Shown: positions 33,027 through 40,247 of the stretch, one piece after another
Position numbering within the stretch: position 1 is the first letter of the stretch
Layout of the letters: each line of letters starts with the position of its first letter
Origin: Verrucomicrobiota bacterium
GTDB taxonomy: Bacteria > Verrucomicrobiota > Kiritimatiellia > CAJWTS01
DNA length: 42,892 bases
Direction: 5' to 3'
Assembly: GCA_027623315.1 (NCBI GenBank)
Contig: JAQBYD010000034.1
Coordinates: 1-42,892, forward strand
Notes under the pieces: model-generated
Told to the model about the DNA's origin: nothing
Seen by the model: the letters and a program-made list of their open reading frames with translations, nothing else
Database searches by the model: none
Position numbers and translations under genes: made by a program

Positions 33027-33135
33027 TGATGATCTTGGCGCTCCGGTTAACATGCTCTCGTGTGTGAGGGTTATGCCGCGCCGTCTATTTCGGATGTGCC
33101 GCGAGCCTGATCCTGTGAACTAAGGAGAAGCTGTT

Positions 33136-33690
33136 GTGGAGACCTCTCTTCACGATGCGTTAAAGGCAGCGCGTAGGTCCGCCGGGATGTCCCAGGCCGG
33201 GCTCGCCGATCGTGCCGGTTGCAAGCAGTCGGCGATCAGTATGTTTGAGCGTGGCCGGACCGATGTGCTCGCATGGGAGAAGATAGTTCGGATCGCCGAG
33301 ATACTCGGCACGGATATCCGCCCCTATGCAGCACATATGATCCCGACCGTGCTGGACGATGGCCGGATCTTGAAGTGCTGCACCAACTTCGCCTGTGAGC
33401 GCAATATTCCGCGCATGATCGCAGACCGCCTGATGGTGCGCCCCACATTCCTCTATGCCGCGGACGACGCAGACACCTTCTGTCCCGAATGTCTCGCGAA
33501 GATGATCAGTCGCTGCCCGAACTGCGACAGCCCGGTCAAGAGGGGAAACGGCTGCTCGGCGTGTGGCACCCCGTATGTCGTTTGTTCGATACCGGGCGAT
33601 GTTTCACAGGTTGCCAATTGGGTGGCCGCGCGGCGACGGGAAATCCGGGACGCGATGGCCATGAACGAGGAATTCCGCACGGATGACTAG
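33136..33690 (+). CDS. XRE-family HTH regulator with C-terminal zinc-ribbon cysteines
   Basis: A 184-residue DNA-binding protein. Residues 6-60 form a Cro/C1-type helix-turn-helix (ALKAARRSAGMSQAGLADRA, then CKQSAISMFERGRTDV). The C-terminal part has ten cysteines (81, 82, 87, 116, 119, 127, 130, 140, 143, 150), including CPEC, CPNC and CSAC pairs, typical of one or two zinc ribbons. It starts with GTG at 33136, seven bases after AAGGAGA. The next gene, FtsA-like, starts 10 bases after its stop, so the two form an operon. A palindrome in its own promoter suggests autoregulation. Target genes are unknown; the pairing of HTH and zinc ribbon is not one I associate with a named family. Confidence 0.85.
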   Translation: METSLHDALKAARRSAGMSQAGLADRAGCKQSAISMFERGRTDVLAWEKIVRIAEILGTDIRPYAAHMIPTVLDDGRILKCCTNFACERNIPRMIADRLMVRPTFLYAADDADTFCPECLAKMISRCPNCDSPVKRGNGCSACGTPYVVCSIPGDVSQVANWVAARRREIRDAMAMNEEFRTDD

Positions 33691-33700
33691 GGAGAAAACC

Positions 33701-35140
33701 ATGAAAACCAGCCTTTCCATCCAGCGCCTGCCCACCAAGCGTACCTATGCCGTGATCCATATCGACGCCAGCCGCGTCGCCACCGCGATCGCCTATGTCT
33801 CTGATATGGGACAGATTTATCCGATGCGTTACGAGACGCGCATGCTCGGAACGTCGGCCGGTAAGCTCCCTCAGCTTGCCCACCTCGACGCCGCCGTTCG
33901 CGACTGCTGGACGTCCATGCAAGCGCCCACCCCAATCGAGTGCAAGACCTGTATCCTCTGCCCCCCGCTCACCGGGCGTTCGCAGAAAACCGCCACGATG
34001 ACGCACAGCGTAGCGGTTACGCGCGGAGCCAAGCTTCGTCCCGGCGCCCCCAAGATTGACGGTCACACGATGAGCAGGCTCGAGCGCGATCTCGCCACGC
34101 AGGCCCTGCCGGAGGGCTGCATGGTCTGCGATCTCAAGGCCACCTCGTATATCCTCGATGGCGAGCGGCCCGTGAATTATCCGGTGGGACATGATGCGGA
34201 GGTGCTCGAGGTCACCGCGCACCGCGTCTTTGCGGACCGCGACCTGCTGAACGCCGCGATCCACAGTCTCAAGGAGTTGGGCGTGCGCGTCGACATTCTG
34301 ATGTCGGACTATTCCGCGGCCGGCGGCTGGATCGAGCAGCGCGATCGCGATCTCGGAACGACCGCCGTGAACCTCGGGCTTTTCCAAAGCTCGCTCAGTT
34401 TTCACAAAGGCGACACGCTTCAGAATCTCTGCACGGTGAATTGCGGTGCGGATATGGTGCTCGACAGGGTAGGGCGCATGCTCCGGCTCGGGCGCGATGA
34501 AGTGGAAACGACCCTGGCGGCCCATCGTGAACTTCTCGGCACGTTCAATCCCACCGGCGTAGCGCCGGGCGACGTGCGTACGGAGATCGACCTCGGCGAC
34601 AAATCGCTGCGCGCCATGGGGCCCGCATCGCGCGAGGCGGCGCGCGACCTGGCCGGCGAGTTGGTACTCAAGGTTAAGCGCGCAGGTGGCCCGGGCCAGG
34701 GCGAGACCCGTCGCATCATGCTCGTCGGGGACGAACTGCTCACGATGTGGGCGCTTTGTATTGCCGGGCGCGAGATACCGAACACCGAGTGGGTCTGGCC
34801 GGACTGGTACCAATGGATGTGGCCGGACTCGCGCGAGCGCATGCTCTACGATGCGTCGGTGCGTGAGAGGCTCAACGCCCCTATCCTGGGCCTGCTTCGC
34901 GCATGCACGCATGAAGACGGCCTGCGCCCCAACCTGGTCGAGCAATTCGAATCCCTGCCGGCCCTCGAGGCCGGGCATGCCGCCGGCGCACAGATCGCCG
35001 GCGTCGTCGAATCCCTCCGCAACTCCTGCACAAAAGCCCGCGACCGCTTCGCCCGATCCCTCGCCACCCGCAAAGCCCAGGCCCAATACCGCTCGCGCCT
35101 CATCTCCCCCGACGGCTCGGTCTCGTGGTTGAATCACTAA
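33701..35140 (+). CDS. Divergent FtsA-like (actin-fold) protein with degenerate nucleotide site
   Basis: A 479-residue protein. Residues 19-33 (HIDASRVATAIAYV) match FtsA phosphate-1 (GIDIGTSKVxALVG) with key residues lost. Residues 60-135 correspond to the 1C subdomain. Residues 149-269 follow FtsA closely in order: SYILDG, PVG, LEVTAHRV (EVHIVT), AAIHSLKELGVRVDILMSD (KCVERAGLEVEDLVLEP), RDLGTTAVNLG (ERELGVALVDIG), then CGADMVLDRVGRMLRL and EVE (GGDHVTNDIAIGL and EEAE). The phosphate-2 GGGTTD is absent, and the adenosine loop reads IMLVGDELL instead of LTGGG. Start at ATG 33701 with AGGGAG six bases upstream; an ATG at 33683 is less likely. The C-terminal 100 residues are unlike FtsA. FtsA kinship is by eye; another actin-like family such as PilM remains possible. 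Confidence 0.6.
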   Translation: MKTSLSIQRLPTKRTYAVIHIDASRVATAIAYVSDMGQIYPMRYETRMLGTSAGKLPQLAHLDAAVRDCWTSMQAPTPIECKTCILCPPLTGRSQKTATMTHSVAVTRGAKLRPGAPKIDGHTMSRLERDLATQALPEGCMVCDLKATSYILDGERPVNYPVGHDAEVLEVTAHRVFADRDLLNAAIHSLKELGVRVDILMSDYSAAGGWIEQRDRDLGTTAVNLGLFQSSLSFHKGDTLQNLCTVNCGADMVLDRVGRMLRLGRDEVETTLAAHRELLGTFNPTGVAPGDVRTEIDLGDKSLRAMGPASREAARDLAGELVLKVKRAGGPGQGETRRIMLVGDELLTMWALCIAGREIPNTEWVWPDWYQWMWPDSRERMLYDASVRERLNAPILGLLRACTHEDGLRPNLVEQFESLPALEAGHAAGAQIAGVVESLRNSCTKARDRFARSLATRKAQAQYRSRLISPDGSVSWLNH

Positions 35141-35216
35141 CCTGCAAATCCGATCCGTCTCGACGACATCATCCCCTGTCGCTCCCACCCGTCGCATCTC
35201 GCTGGCAAGAGGTCGA

Positions 35217-35603
35217 CTACCAGAGCGTCGCCGCGCCTTCGTATTGCGCGATGATGCGGTCCATGGTGAGTATGGTCGCCCCCTGGTTGAGCGCGGTGGC
35301 GATGATGATGCGGTCGAAGGGATCGTTGTGAATGTCCGGGAGTTGGCTTGAGGCGTGGGCGATGCGCCAGGTCATCGGCACCTCGGTGATACCGTGATGA
35401 TTCATGCCGCGCTCGATAAACGCTTCGGGCACTATGGGAAGCTCCAGCCGACCCCGCTTGACGAGCAACCCGATCTCCAGCCCGGATATCGCCGCAAGGT
35501 AAAGCTCGCCGGCGTTTGATCGTATGGCGGCTTTCGCTCGGTCCGAGAGGCGGTCGGCGTCAGAGACCAGCCAGACGAACGCGTGCGTATCCAACAGCAG
35601 CAC
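35217..35603 (-). CDS. vapC: PIN-domain ribonuclease toxin (VapC type)
   Basis: A 128-residue PIN-domain protein, the probable toxin of a type II module: an RNase that cleaves RNA when freed from its antitoxin. It opens with strand-1 LLLDTHAFVWLV (acidic D5), followed by SGLEIGLLVKRGRL (E) and the NDPFDRIIIATAL motif (DxxD), giving the usual acidic metal site. It starts with GTG at 35603, which overlaps the TAG of the antitoxin by one base, so translation is coupled. The frame extends upstream to 35624 in the antitoxin, but the motif and overlap favour GTG. Confidence 0.88.
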   Translation of the reverse strand: MLLLDTHAFVWLVSDADRLSDRAKAAIRSNAGELYLAAISGLEIGLLVKRGRLELPIVPEAFIERGMNHHGITEVPMTWRIAHASSQLPDIHNDPFDRIIIATALNQGATILTMDRIIAQYEGAATLW

Positions 35604-35839
35604 TAACGCAACTCCTGCGGCCAATCCTCTTCGGACACGGGCGCTACGGGATCTCCGTGATATATCGCTCCGCGAAGCTCCGGGTCCTGGAGAAGCGGAT
35701 CACTCGGCTCGCGGTGTACCACCAGATCCACAATGGGCTTGTTGTTGCGGCAGATGGTGATCGGCTCACCGCTCTTCTCGACGAGCGCAATGAGCTTAGA
35801 CAGCTTCGCCTTCGCTTCGTATGTACTGATTCTCTTCAT
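35603..35839 (-). CDS. Phd/YefM-family antitoxin
   Basis: A 78-residue antitoxin with the Phd/YefM N-terminal DNA-binding fold: MKRISTYEAKAKLSKLIALV, then GEPITICRNNKPIVDLV. The C-terminal half (SDPLLQDPELRGAIYHGD and beyond) is the toxin-wrapping part, acidic and probably disordered when free. It is immediately upstream of and overlapping the PIN toxin. The frame is open to 35884, but M at 35839 gives the standard family start. Such antitoxins normally repress their own promoter, probably in the 35840-36000 region shared with the divergent second module. Confidence 0.88.
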   Translation of the reverse strand: MKRISTYEAKAKLSKLIALVEKSGEPITICRNNKPIVDLVVHREPSDPLLQDPELRGAIYHGDPVAPVSEEDWPQELR

Positions 35840-36000
35840 AGATCCGCCAGCGTATATGAGCCTAGTCAAGTTAGTCAAATTCATAAAGCGGCTTTCCCGG
35901 GCCTGCTCTGCGACAGCTCCCTCCGCGATTGACCGGTCTCAGGCTTGTCCCGGCTCTCTCTCGCCTTGACCGGGAGTTGGTTATACAGCAATATGTATGT

Positions 36001-36249
36001 ATGCGCACCACAATTGAGATTCCGGACAGTTTGCTGGCGAAGGCAAAGAAGGCGGCAATCGAGCGTAAGACGACGCTGCGGGCGCTCGTCGAGGCCGGGC
36101 TACGGAAGTTGCTTTCTGCCCACGATGAATGCGGCGGCCATCGAATTACAGGTCCAATGGTTCAGGTGTCCAAGTCGTGTCCTGTCCTGCAGTTGGGACC
36201 GGCGGATTTCTCCGCAGTTGATGCAGAGGCCGACGCTGACAACACATGA
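36001..36249 (+). CDS. vapB: Ribbon-helix-helix antitoxin (VapB type)
   Basis: An 82-residue antitoxin; MRTTIEIPDSLLAKAKKAAI followed by RKTTLRALVEAGLRKLL is the ribbon-helix-helix pattern of VapB/DUF2191 proteins. The C-terminal tail binds the toxin. It diverges from the first module across about 160 bp and overlaps the next gene by 4 bases (ATGA). The frame is open to 35929, but the ATG at 36001 places the beta-strand at the very N-terminus as in the family. Confidence 0.85.
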   Translation: MRTTIEIPDSLLAKAKKAAIERKTTLRALVEAGLRKLLSAHDECGGHRITGPMVQVSKSCPVLQLGPADFSAVDAEADADNT

Positions 36250-36677
36250 GCGCCCTGGTTGACGTTAACGTGCTTCTGCCGATCGCGCTAAGCCAACACT
36301 CGTTGCGAAACGCTGCGGTCGATTGGTGGGACCGTGCGCCAGACAGTAGCGTGGTTCTCTGCTTGCCGGTTCGTATGGCCGTACTTAGACTCCTCACGAA
36401 TCGTACCGTGATGGGAGATGACGTGCTTCAGCCCGAGTCGGCCTGGGCTGTCTGGGCGAAGTTCTGCGCGGACGACCGGACCCTCGAGCGGTACGATACC
36501 CCGGATGGGCTGGACATGTTCTGGTTTCAGAACGTGACGGGCCGGGACCCGTCTCCGAAACTCTGGACCGATGCCTGGCTGGCTGCATTCGCCGAGTGTG
36601 CAGGCTACGAGATGGTCACGTTCGATCGTGGGTTCCGCAGTTTCAGCATCACAGATCTCCACCTGCTCGAAGCGTAG
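36246..36677 (+). CDS. vapC: PIN-domain toxin (VapC, Mtu-type family)
   Basis: A 143-residue PIN-domain protein. SALVDVNVLLPIAL (D6) is strand 1, and the central MAVLRLLTNRTVMG is typical of the VapC group first noted in Mycobacterium tuberculosis, where LRLLTN stands in the middle of the domain. The C-terminal WTDAWLAAFAECAGYEMVTF(D) carries the acidic residues of the metal site. Translation is coupled to the VapB-type gene by the ATGA overlap. It is the second toxin-antitoxin module in 1.5 kb. Confidence 0.88.
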   Translation: MSALVDVNVLLPIALSQHSLRNAAVDWWDRAPDSSVVLCLPVRMAVLRLLTNRTVMGDDVLQPESAWAVWAKFCADDRTLERYDTPDGLDMFWFQNVTGRDPSPKLWTDAWLAAFAECAGYEMVTFDRGFRSFSITDLHLLEA

Positions 36678-36810
36678 CCAGAGCGGTTTACTACGCTGCA
36701 ACGGCCCCGTTAGAGCACATCATCTTGTGTTTGGACGCCGCATGTATGATCCGGGCGAGCCCCGAAGTCTCCCGGCGCGTCTGATCCTTTCACCCGCGTG
36801 AAGCCACGGA

Positions 36811-39021
36811 TTACTGCTGTACGGAGATGACGCGGTAGGCGCGGCGATTGTTGGTGGGGGCGTGGCCGGAGGTGGCAGGGGTGAAGTCGTCGTGGAAGGT
36901 GAAGGCGGACGGAAAGTCGGAAGTCTCGACCCAGGTGCCGACCGTGAGGCCGGTGTTGGCGAAGTCGCTCCAGATCGGGGCGATGAGTTCGTCGTCAGTG
37001 AACTGAATTCGATAGATCGCGGCGGGCTCGGTGGCGACGGTGATGACGATGCTGTTGGAGCCGCCGCTGTCGCCAACCCCCGTCACGAGAAAGGCCGAGG
37101 CGGGGTCGAACGGCGAGGTGTCGTCTTCGAACTCAGCGGCGTTGTCGATCCCGTCACCGTCCGGATCTCCGGCGGCGCCCTGGTTCGGATCGGTCGTTCC
37201 GTCGTCGAGGGGATCAAGCCCGTGGAGGATTTCCCAATGGTCAGGGAGTCCGTCGCTGTCCGAATCATCCAACCGCGGAACGGTCTGCGTGGTCAGCACG
37301 TACTCGCCGGGGTTTCCGTTCGTGGAGATGAGACACAGAATATGCGTTCCATTGGATACCACCGAGTAGGAAAAGCGCGCGTTGCGGTTGGATGGAGAGA
37401 TGTCGTTTGCGGTCGCTACCGTCGATAGACCGGGACCGAGCAGTTGGATCGCCGGATCGAGAAGATTCTCAAACTCGAACGATCCGGACGCTGGGGCCAG
37501 GGCATTGGCCACGATCACGTCCGTCGTCGCCGCAGTGAACGCATAGGTGTCACCGGTGGGGCCCGCCACGTTGAAATATCCAAGCACCTGCCCGGTGTCC
37601 GATATGGATTGCGCAGTCTGCACGGTGAGATTGCTTGCATGATCCCACGAGACGTCCCGTAAGGCCGACAGGCTGTACACAGCGTTCGACCCCGAGACGC
37701 GCGCGAAGTGAGTCGCGCCGGTCACGATCAGGACCTCGTCTACGACACGCCGCGCGGCCCCGGCGACCAGCCCGGTGGCAAGCGCGGTGATCCCGTCGGG
37801 GGCCAGAAGCTCTACGTCGAGCGGGCCGCCGGTCAGCCATTCCAGGACCAGCGTGGCGCGGTCGCCGGGCAGCAGGTCGATGGCGTACCAGTCCTCGTCG
37901 GGACCCAACGTCGTGATGCTGATCGCATCGTAGCCGCGGCCGTCGGCCGGGATCGAAAAGTCATCATATTGCTGGAATTTAATGAGAAAGTTGGATGTGA
38001 GGGTCATGCCGGCATCAGCCGCGCGATCGGCCAGGTCGATCCGCTGCTCAATCCAGACCGAGTCGTTCTGGTGCGCAGGAGTGTAGACGGGTTGCCAGTT
38101 GGTGCCATTGTCACTGATCGCGACGCCATCGGCGTTGTAATGGCCGATAAAGGGAACGAATTCCACTCCGGCGGTTTGAAACGAATGCTCCTCGTCGTTG
38201 CGCTCAGCCTGGAAGAACCGAAGTTCGGGCTGGGCGACGCCGGAGAGATCGACCTCCCAGATGGCCTCGTTGAGCGTGAAGGCCCCGGTGGGCGCGCGGT
38301 CCATCCATAGTGCGCGCGGGGGATCCTGGAATCCAAGCGACGTGACGATGAAGAACCGTCCTTCAAAATCGGAACTGAAGGTCGTCCAGTCCGGGCCAAA
38401 CGTTGGGTTGTTCCAACTCTCCGCAGCGACGGTCAGGTCAACCGCACCCTCCAGGGCGCCCAGTATCGCGCCACGCTCGCCGGCCCCAATCTGAAGCACG
38501 TCCCGCTTGAGTTCCTCGGCGAACGAGGGTGAGTTGTTGGGCGGCCCGGATCTCGATTCATGCTCGAGCGCGGCGTTCAGCACGACCTCGAGCTCGTAGG
38601 ATCCGCTGGACGCGAGGAGCCCGCTCACGCCGATCACGTAGGTCTCCGCAACATCAACCACAACCTCTTGCAAGACAAGCTCCTCTCCAGCGACCCCGGC
38701 CACGATCGATGTGACGACACCTTGAGCCGTCTTAAGAAACAGTTCCGGCCGAAGCCCGCCATCAGGCTTGAGGGCTATCGATATGGTCTGCGCTGAGTCG
38801 AGGTTCACGACGTAAGCGTCGCAATCGATACCTTCCACAATCATGTTGGAGGTGGAGAGGGCGTAGACCAGGCTGCCGGCGGGAGCCACTTGGACGAATG
38901 ATCCGTTGAGGGTATTGGTGCTTGCGGCAGGAGCCATTCGTGGGAGCGTCGCCGTCGCGAGCAACATCGCGACCGTGGCATAGCGCGCACGAAAGGGTGC
39001 ATATCTGATATTCCCGCTCAT
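36811..39021 (-). CDS. Secreted protein with PPC-like domains and calcium-type C-terminal module
   Basis: A 736-residue exported protein. From the ATG at 39021 an n-region MSGNIRYAPFRARYATVAML leads into a short hydrophobic stretch with a likely cleavage after APA(A). Domains by eye: a PPC-like beta domain (about 35-130), a MAM/concanavalin-like region (about 160-360), further PPC-like domains (about 365-460 with DWYAIDLLPGDRATLVLEWL, and about 485-590 with DTYAFTAAT), and acidic repeats of thrombospondin-3 type (DSDSDGLPDHWEILHG, DPDGDGIDNAAEFEDD), then a beta module ending RRAYRVISVQQ. Its C-terminus resembles the end of the giant DUF11 protein. No catalytic motif is evident. The frame is open to 39171, but the signal sequence sets the start. 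Confidence 0.78.
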   Translation of the reverse strand: MSGNIRYAPFRARYATVAMLLATATLPRMAPAASTNTLNGSFVQVAPAGSLVYALSTSNMIVEGIDCDAYVVNLDSAQTISIALKPDGGLRPELFLKTAQGVVTSIVAGVAGEELVLQEVVVDVAETYVIGVSGLLASSGSYELEVVLNAALEHESRSGPPNNSPSFAEELKRDVLQIGAGERGAILGALEGAVDLTVAAESWNNPTFGPDWTTFSSDFEGRFFIVTSLGFQDPPRALWMDRAPTGAFTLNEAIWEVDLSGVAQPELRFFQAERNDEEHSFQTAGVEFVPFIGHYNADGVAISDNGTNWQPVYTPAHQNDSVWIEQRIDLADRAADAGMTLTSNFLIKFQQYDDFSIPADGRGYDAISITTLGPDEDWYAIDLLPGDRATLVLEWLTGGPLDVELLAPDGITALATGLVAGAARRVVDEVLIVTGATHFARVSGSNAVYSLSALRDVSWDHASNLTVQTAQSISDTGQVLGYFNVAGPTGDTYAFTAATTDVIVANALAPASGSFEFENLLDPAIQLLGPGLSTVATANDISPSNRNARFSYSVVSNGTHILCLISTNGNPGEYVLTTQTVPRLDDSDSDGLPDHWEILHGLDPLDDGTTDPNQGAAGDPDGDGIDNAAEFEDDTSPFDPASAFLVTGVGDSGGSNSIVITVATEPAAIYRIQFTDDELIAPIWSDFANTGLTVGTWVETSDFPSAFTFHDDFTPATSGHAPTNNRRAYRVISVQQ

Positions 39022-39243
39022 TGGTTTTCTGCCCCGAACCGACCTCAAGCGGCGCATTATAGCACGAAAACGGATGCGCTGGGACGGGCCCGGATCGAGG
39101 GCCGAGCCACACGGCGCTACTTGCTCATTCTCCGTGTGCGGGGTGAGGGCACCCCGTCTCCATGGCTTCAACCGGGGTCACTGATCGGTCTGTATGCTCA
39201 GAGGACCATTGACAGTCGCGGAGGCTTGCGGCTTGATTTGGAG

Positions 39244-39951
39244 ATGCCCGACAGCGAACCGCAAACGTCACGCCTCGCACTGCTTGCACACATCGTACCC
39301 TTCGTCGCCTGGCTGGGATTCATGGTGGTCCTGGGCGATCCCGCCGGGTGGAAATACGCGCTTCGTACGGTGCTGTGTCTCGGCCTGTTTATCGCGTTTC
39401 GCCCGTGGCGTTGGTATCCGCGACTGGATGCGCGTCACATCTTGCCGGCGGTACTCACGGGAATTCTCGTGTTCGTGGTCTGGATTGCGGGCGAGTCGGA
39501 TGTCACATCACGCTGGCCCCGCTTGCAGGCGGCATATATCCAGTTTGGAACGATGCCGGCCTGGGCCGGCGCAGCCCCCCAAGCCGATCGTGTCTACGCC
39601 CCGGAAACCACGGGCTGGTGCATGACGGTGATGCGCATCGCCGGGTCGGCATTTGTGATCGCGTTGCTGGAGGAGTTCTTCTTCCGCGGGTTCCTTTACC
39701 GCTACCTGATCAACGCCGATTTTCTCAAGGTCGACCCCGGACGCATGCATCGCGTCTTCTTTATCGTGGTTGCGCTCGTCTTCGCGTCGGAGCACTGGCG
39801 CTGGCTCGCCGGGCTGTTCGCCGGGATCGCCTACGGGCTACTGATGATTCGTACGCGCGACATTTGGGCTGCCGGTATTGCACACGCCGTCACCAACCTC
39901 CTGCTCGGAATCTACGTGGTCTGGGCCGACCAGTACATCTTCTGGGGATGA
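39244..39951 (+). CDS. CPBP/CAAX-type intramembrane protease, PEP-CTERM-associated subgroup
   Basis: A polytopic membrane protein of 235 residues in the CPBP (CAAX protease and bacteriocin-processing) family. Motif 1 EEFFFRGFLYR is at 143-153, motif 2 SEHWRWLAGLFAGIAYGLL is at 182-200 with H184, and motif 3 HAVTN is at 214-218. The segment YLINADFLKVDPG and the end GIYVVWADQYIFWG match what I recall of the CAAX-prenyl-protease-related proteins found in genomes with PEP-CTERM/exosortase sorting. Start uncertain: the ATG at 39244 lacks a well-spaced ribosome-binding site and the frame is open to 39121. It diverges from the secreted PPC protein gene. The substrate is unknown. Confidence 0.82.
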   Translation: MPDSEPQTSRLALLAHIVPFVAWLGFMVVLGDPAGWKYALRTVLCLGLFIAFRPWRWYPRLDARHILPAVLTGILVFVVWIAGESDVTSRWPRLQAAYIQFGTMPAWAGAAPQADRVYAPETTGWCMTVMRIAGSAFVIALLEEFFFRGFLYRYLINADFLKVDPGRMHRVFFIVVALVFASEHWRWLAGLFAGIAYGLLMIRTRDIWAAGIAHAVTNLLLGIYVVWADQYIFWG

Positions 39952-40040
39952 TCCGCACACAAGAGTCTGGCGCCTGAAGAGGTCCTATCGGGCGGGCAAG
40001 TATCGTCGGCCGTAATCGTCGCGCGTAGTCGTCGGCCGAA

Positions 40041-40247
40041 TCTTCACGAATGGAGACAGAGATAAAACCGCGGATTACGGCTAAGGAGGTCTAACCGGAT
40101 ACAGCAGTGTAGATCAGGGCGATCTCCGCTCGCCCTGATCTACACTGCTCCACCTCGAAAGTATCCGCGACCATCCGCGTAATCCGCGGTCTCTCCGCTC
40201 TGGAAATTCGCGTGATTCGTGGGCTCAGATCTGGGACGTTTCAGGCT
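40041..40247. repeat. Dispersed palindromic repeat, complete copy, at ferredoxin 3' end
   Basis: Nested palindromes: AAACCGCGGATTACG near 40068-40082 pairs with CGTAATCCGCGG (40179-40190 region), GGATAC (40097-40102) pairs with GTATCC (40161-40166), and a 20-bp perfect hairpin is in the middle. The right end AATTCGCGTGATTCGTGGGC (40205-40224 region) and GGGACGTTTCAGGC recur in the other copies. The ferredoxin stop codon (40241-40243) is inside the element. It fills most of the 39952-40240 gap; no gene is seen there. Confidence 0.78.
40103..40149. repeat. Perfect 20-bp inverted repeat with 7-base loop
   Basis: AGCAGTGTAGATCAGGGCGA (40103-40122) and its exact reverse complement (40130-40149) flank TCTCCGC. 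It lies inside the repeat copy at 40041-40247 and is not present in the other copies in this window. No U-run follows either side. Confidence 0.9.

Larger units (their letters stand above)
32914..33031. other. DnaA boxes with AT-rich block: candidate origin or DnaA-regulated promoter
   Basis: TGTGAATAA (32914-32922) and TGTGGATAA (32985-32993) are, on the other strand, TTATTCACA and TTATCCACA; the second is the exact E. coli DnaA box, the first a one-base variant within the TTWTNCACA consensus. Both point the same way. They are followed by an AT-rich run (33001-33031) that stands out in a GC-rich window and could be an unwinding element. The intergenic gap 32771-33135 holds these, a terminator and a promoter, and no gene. 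Two boxes are few for an oriC; transcriptional control by DnaA is an equally good reading. Confidence 0.5.

Noticed and set aside
33536-35197. 553-codon minus-strand frame opposite the HTH and FtsA-like genes
   Set aside because: No recognisable motifs and Arg/Gly/His-rich composition; the plus-strand genes have ribosome-binding sites, HTH and actin-like motifs.
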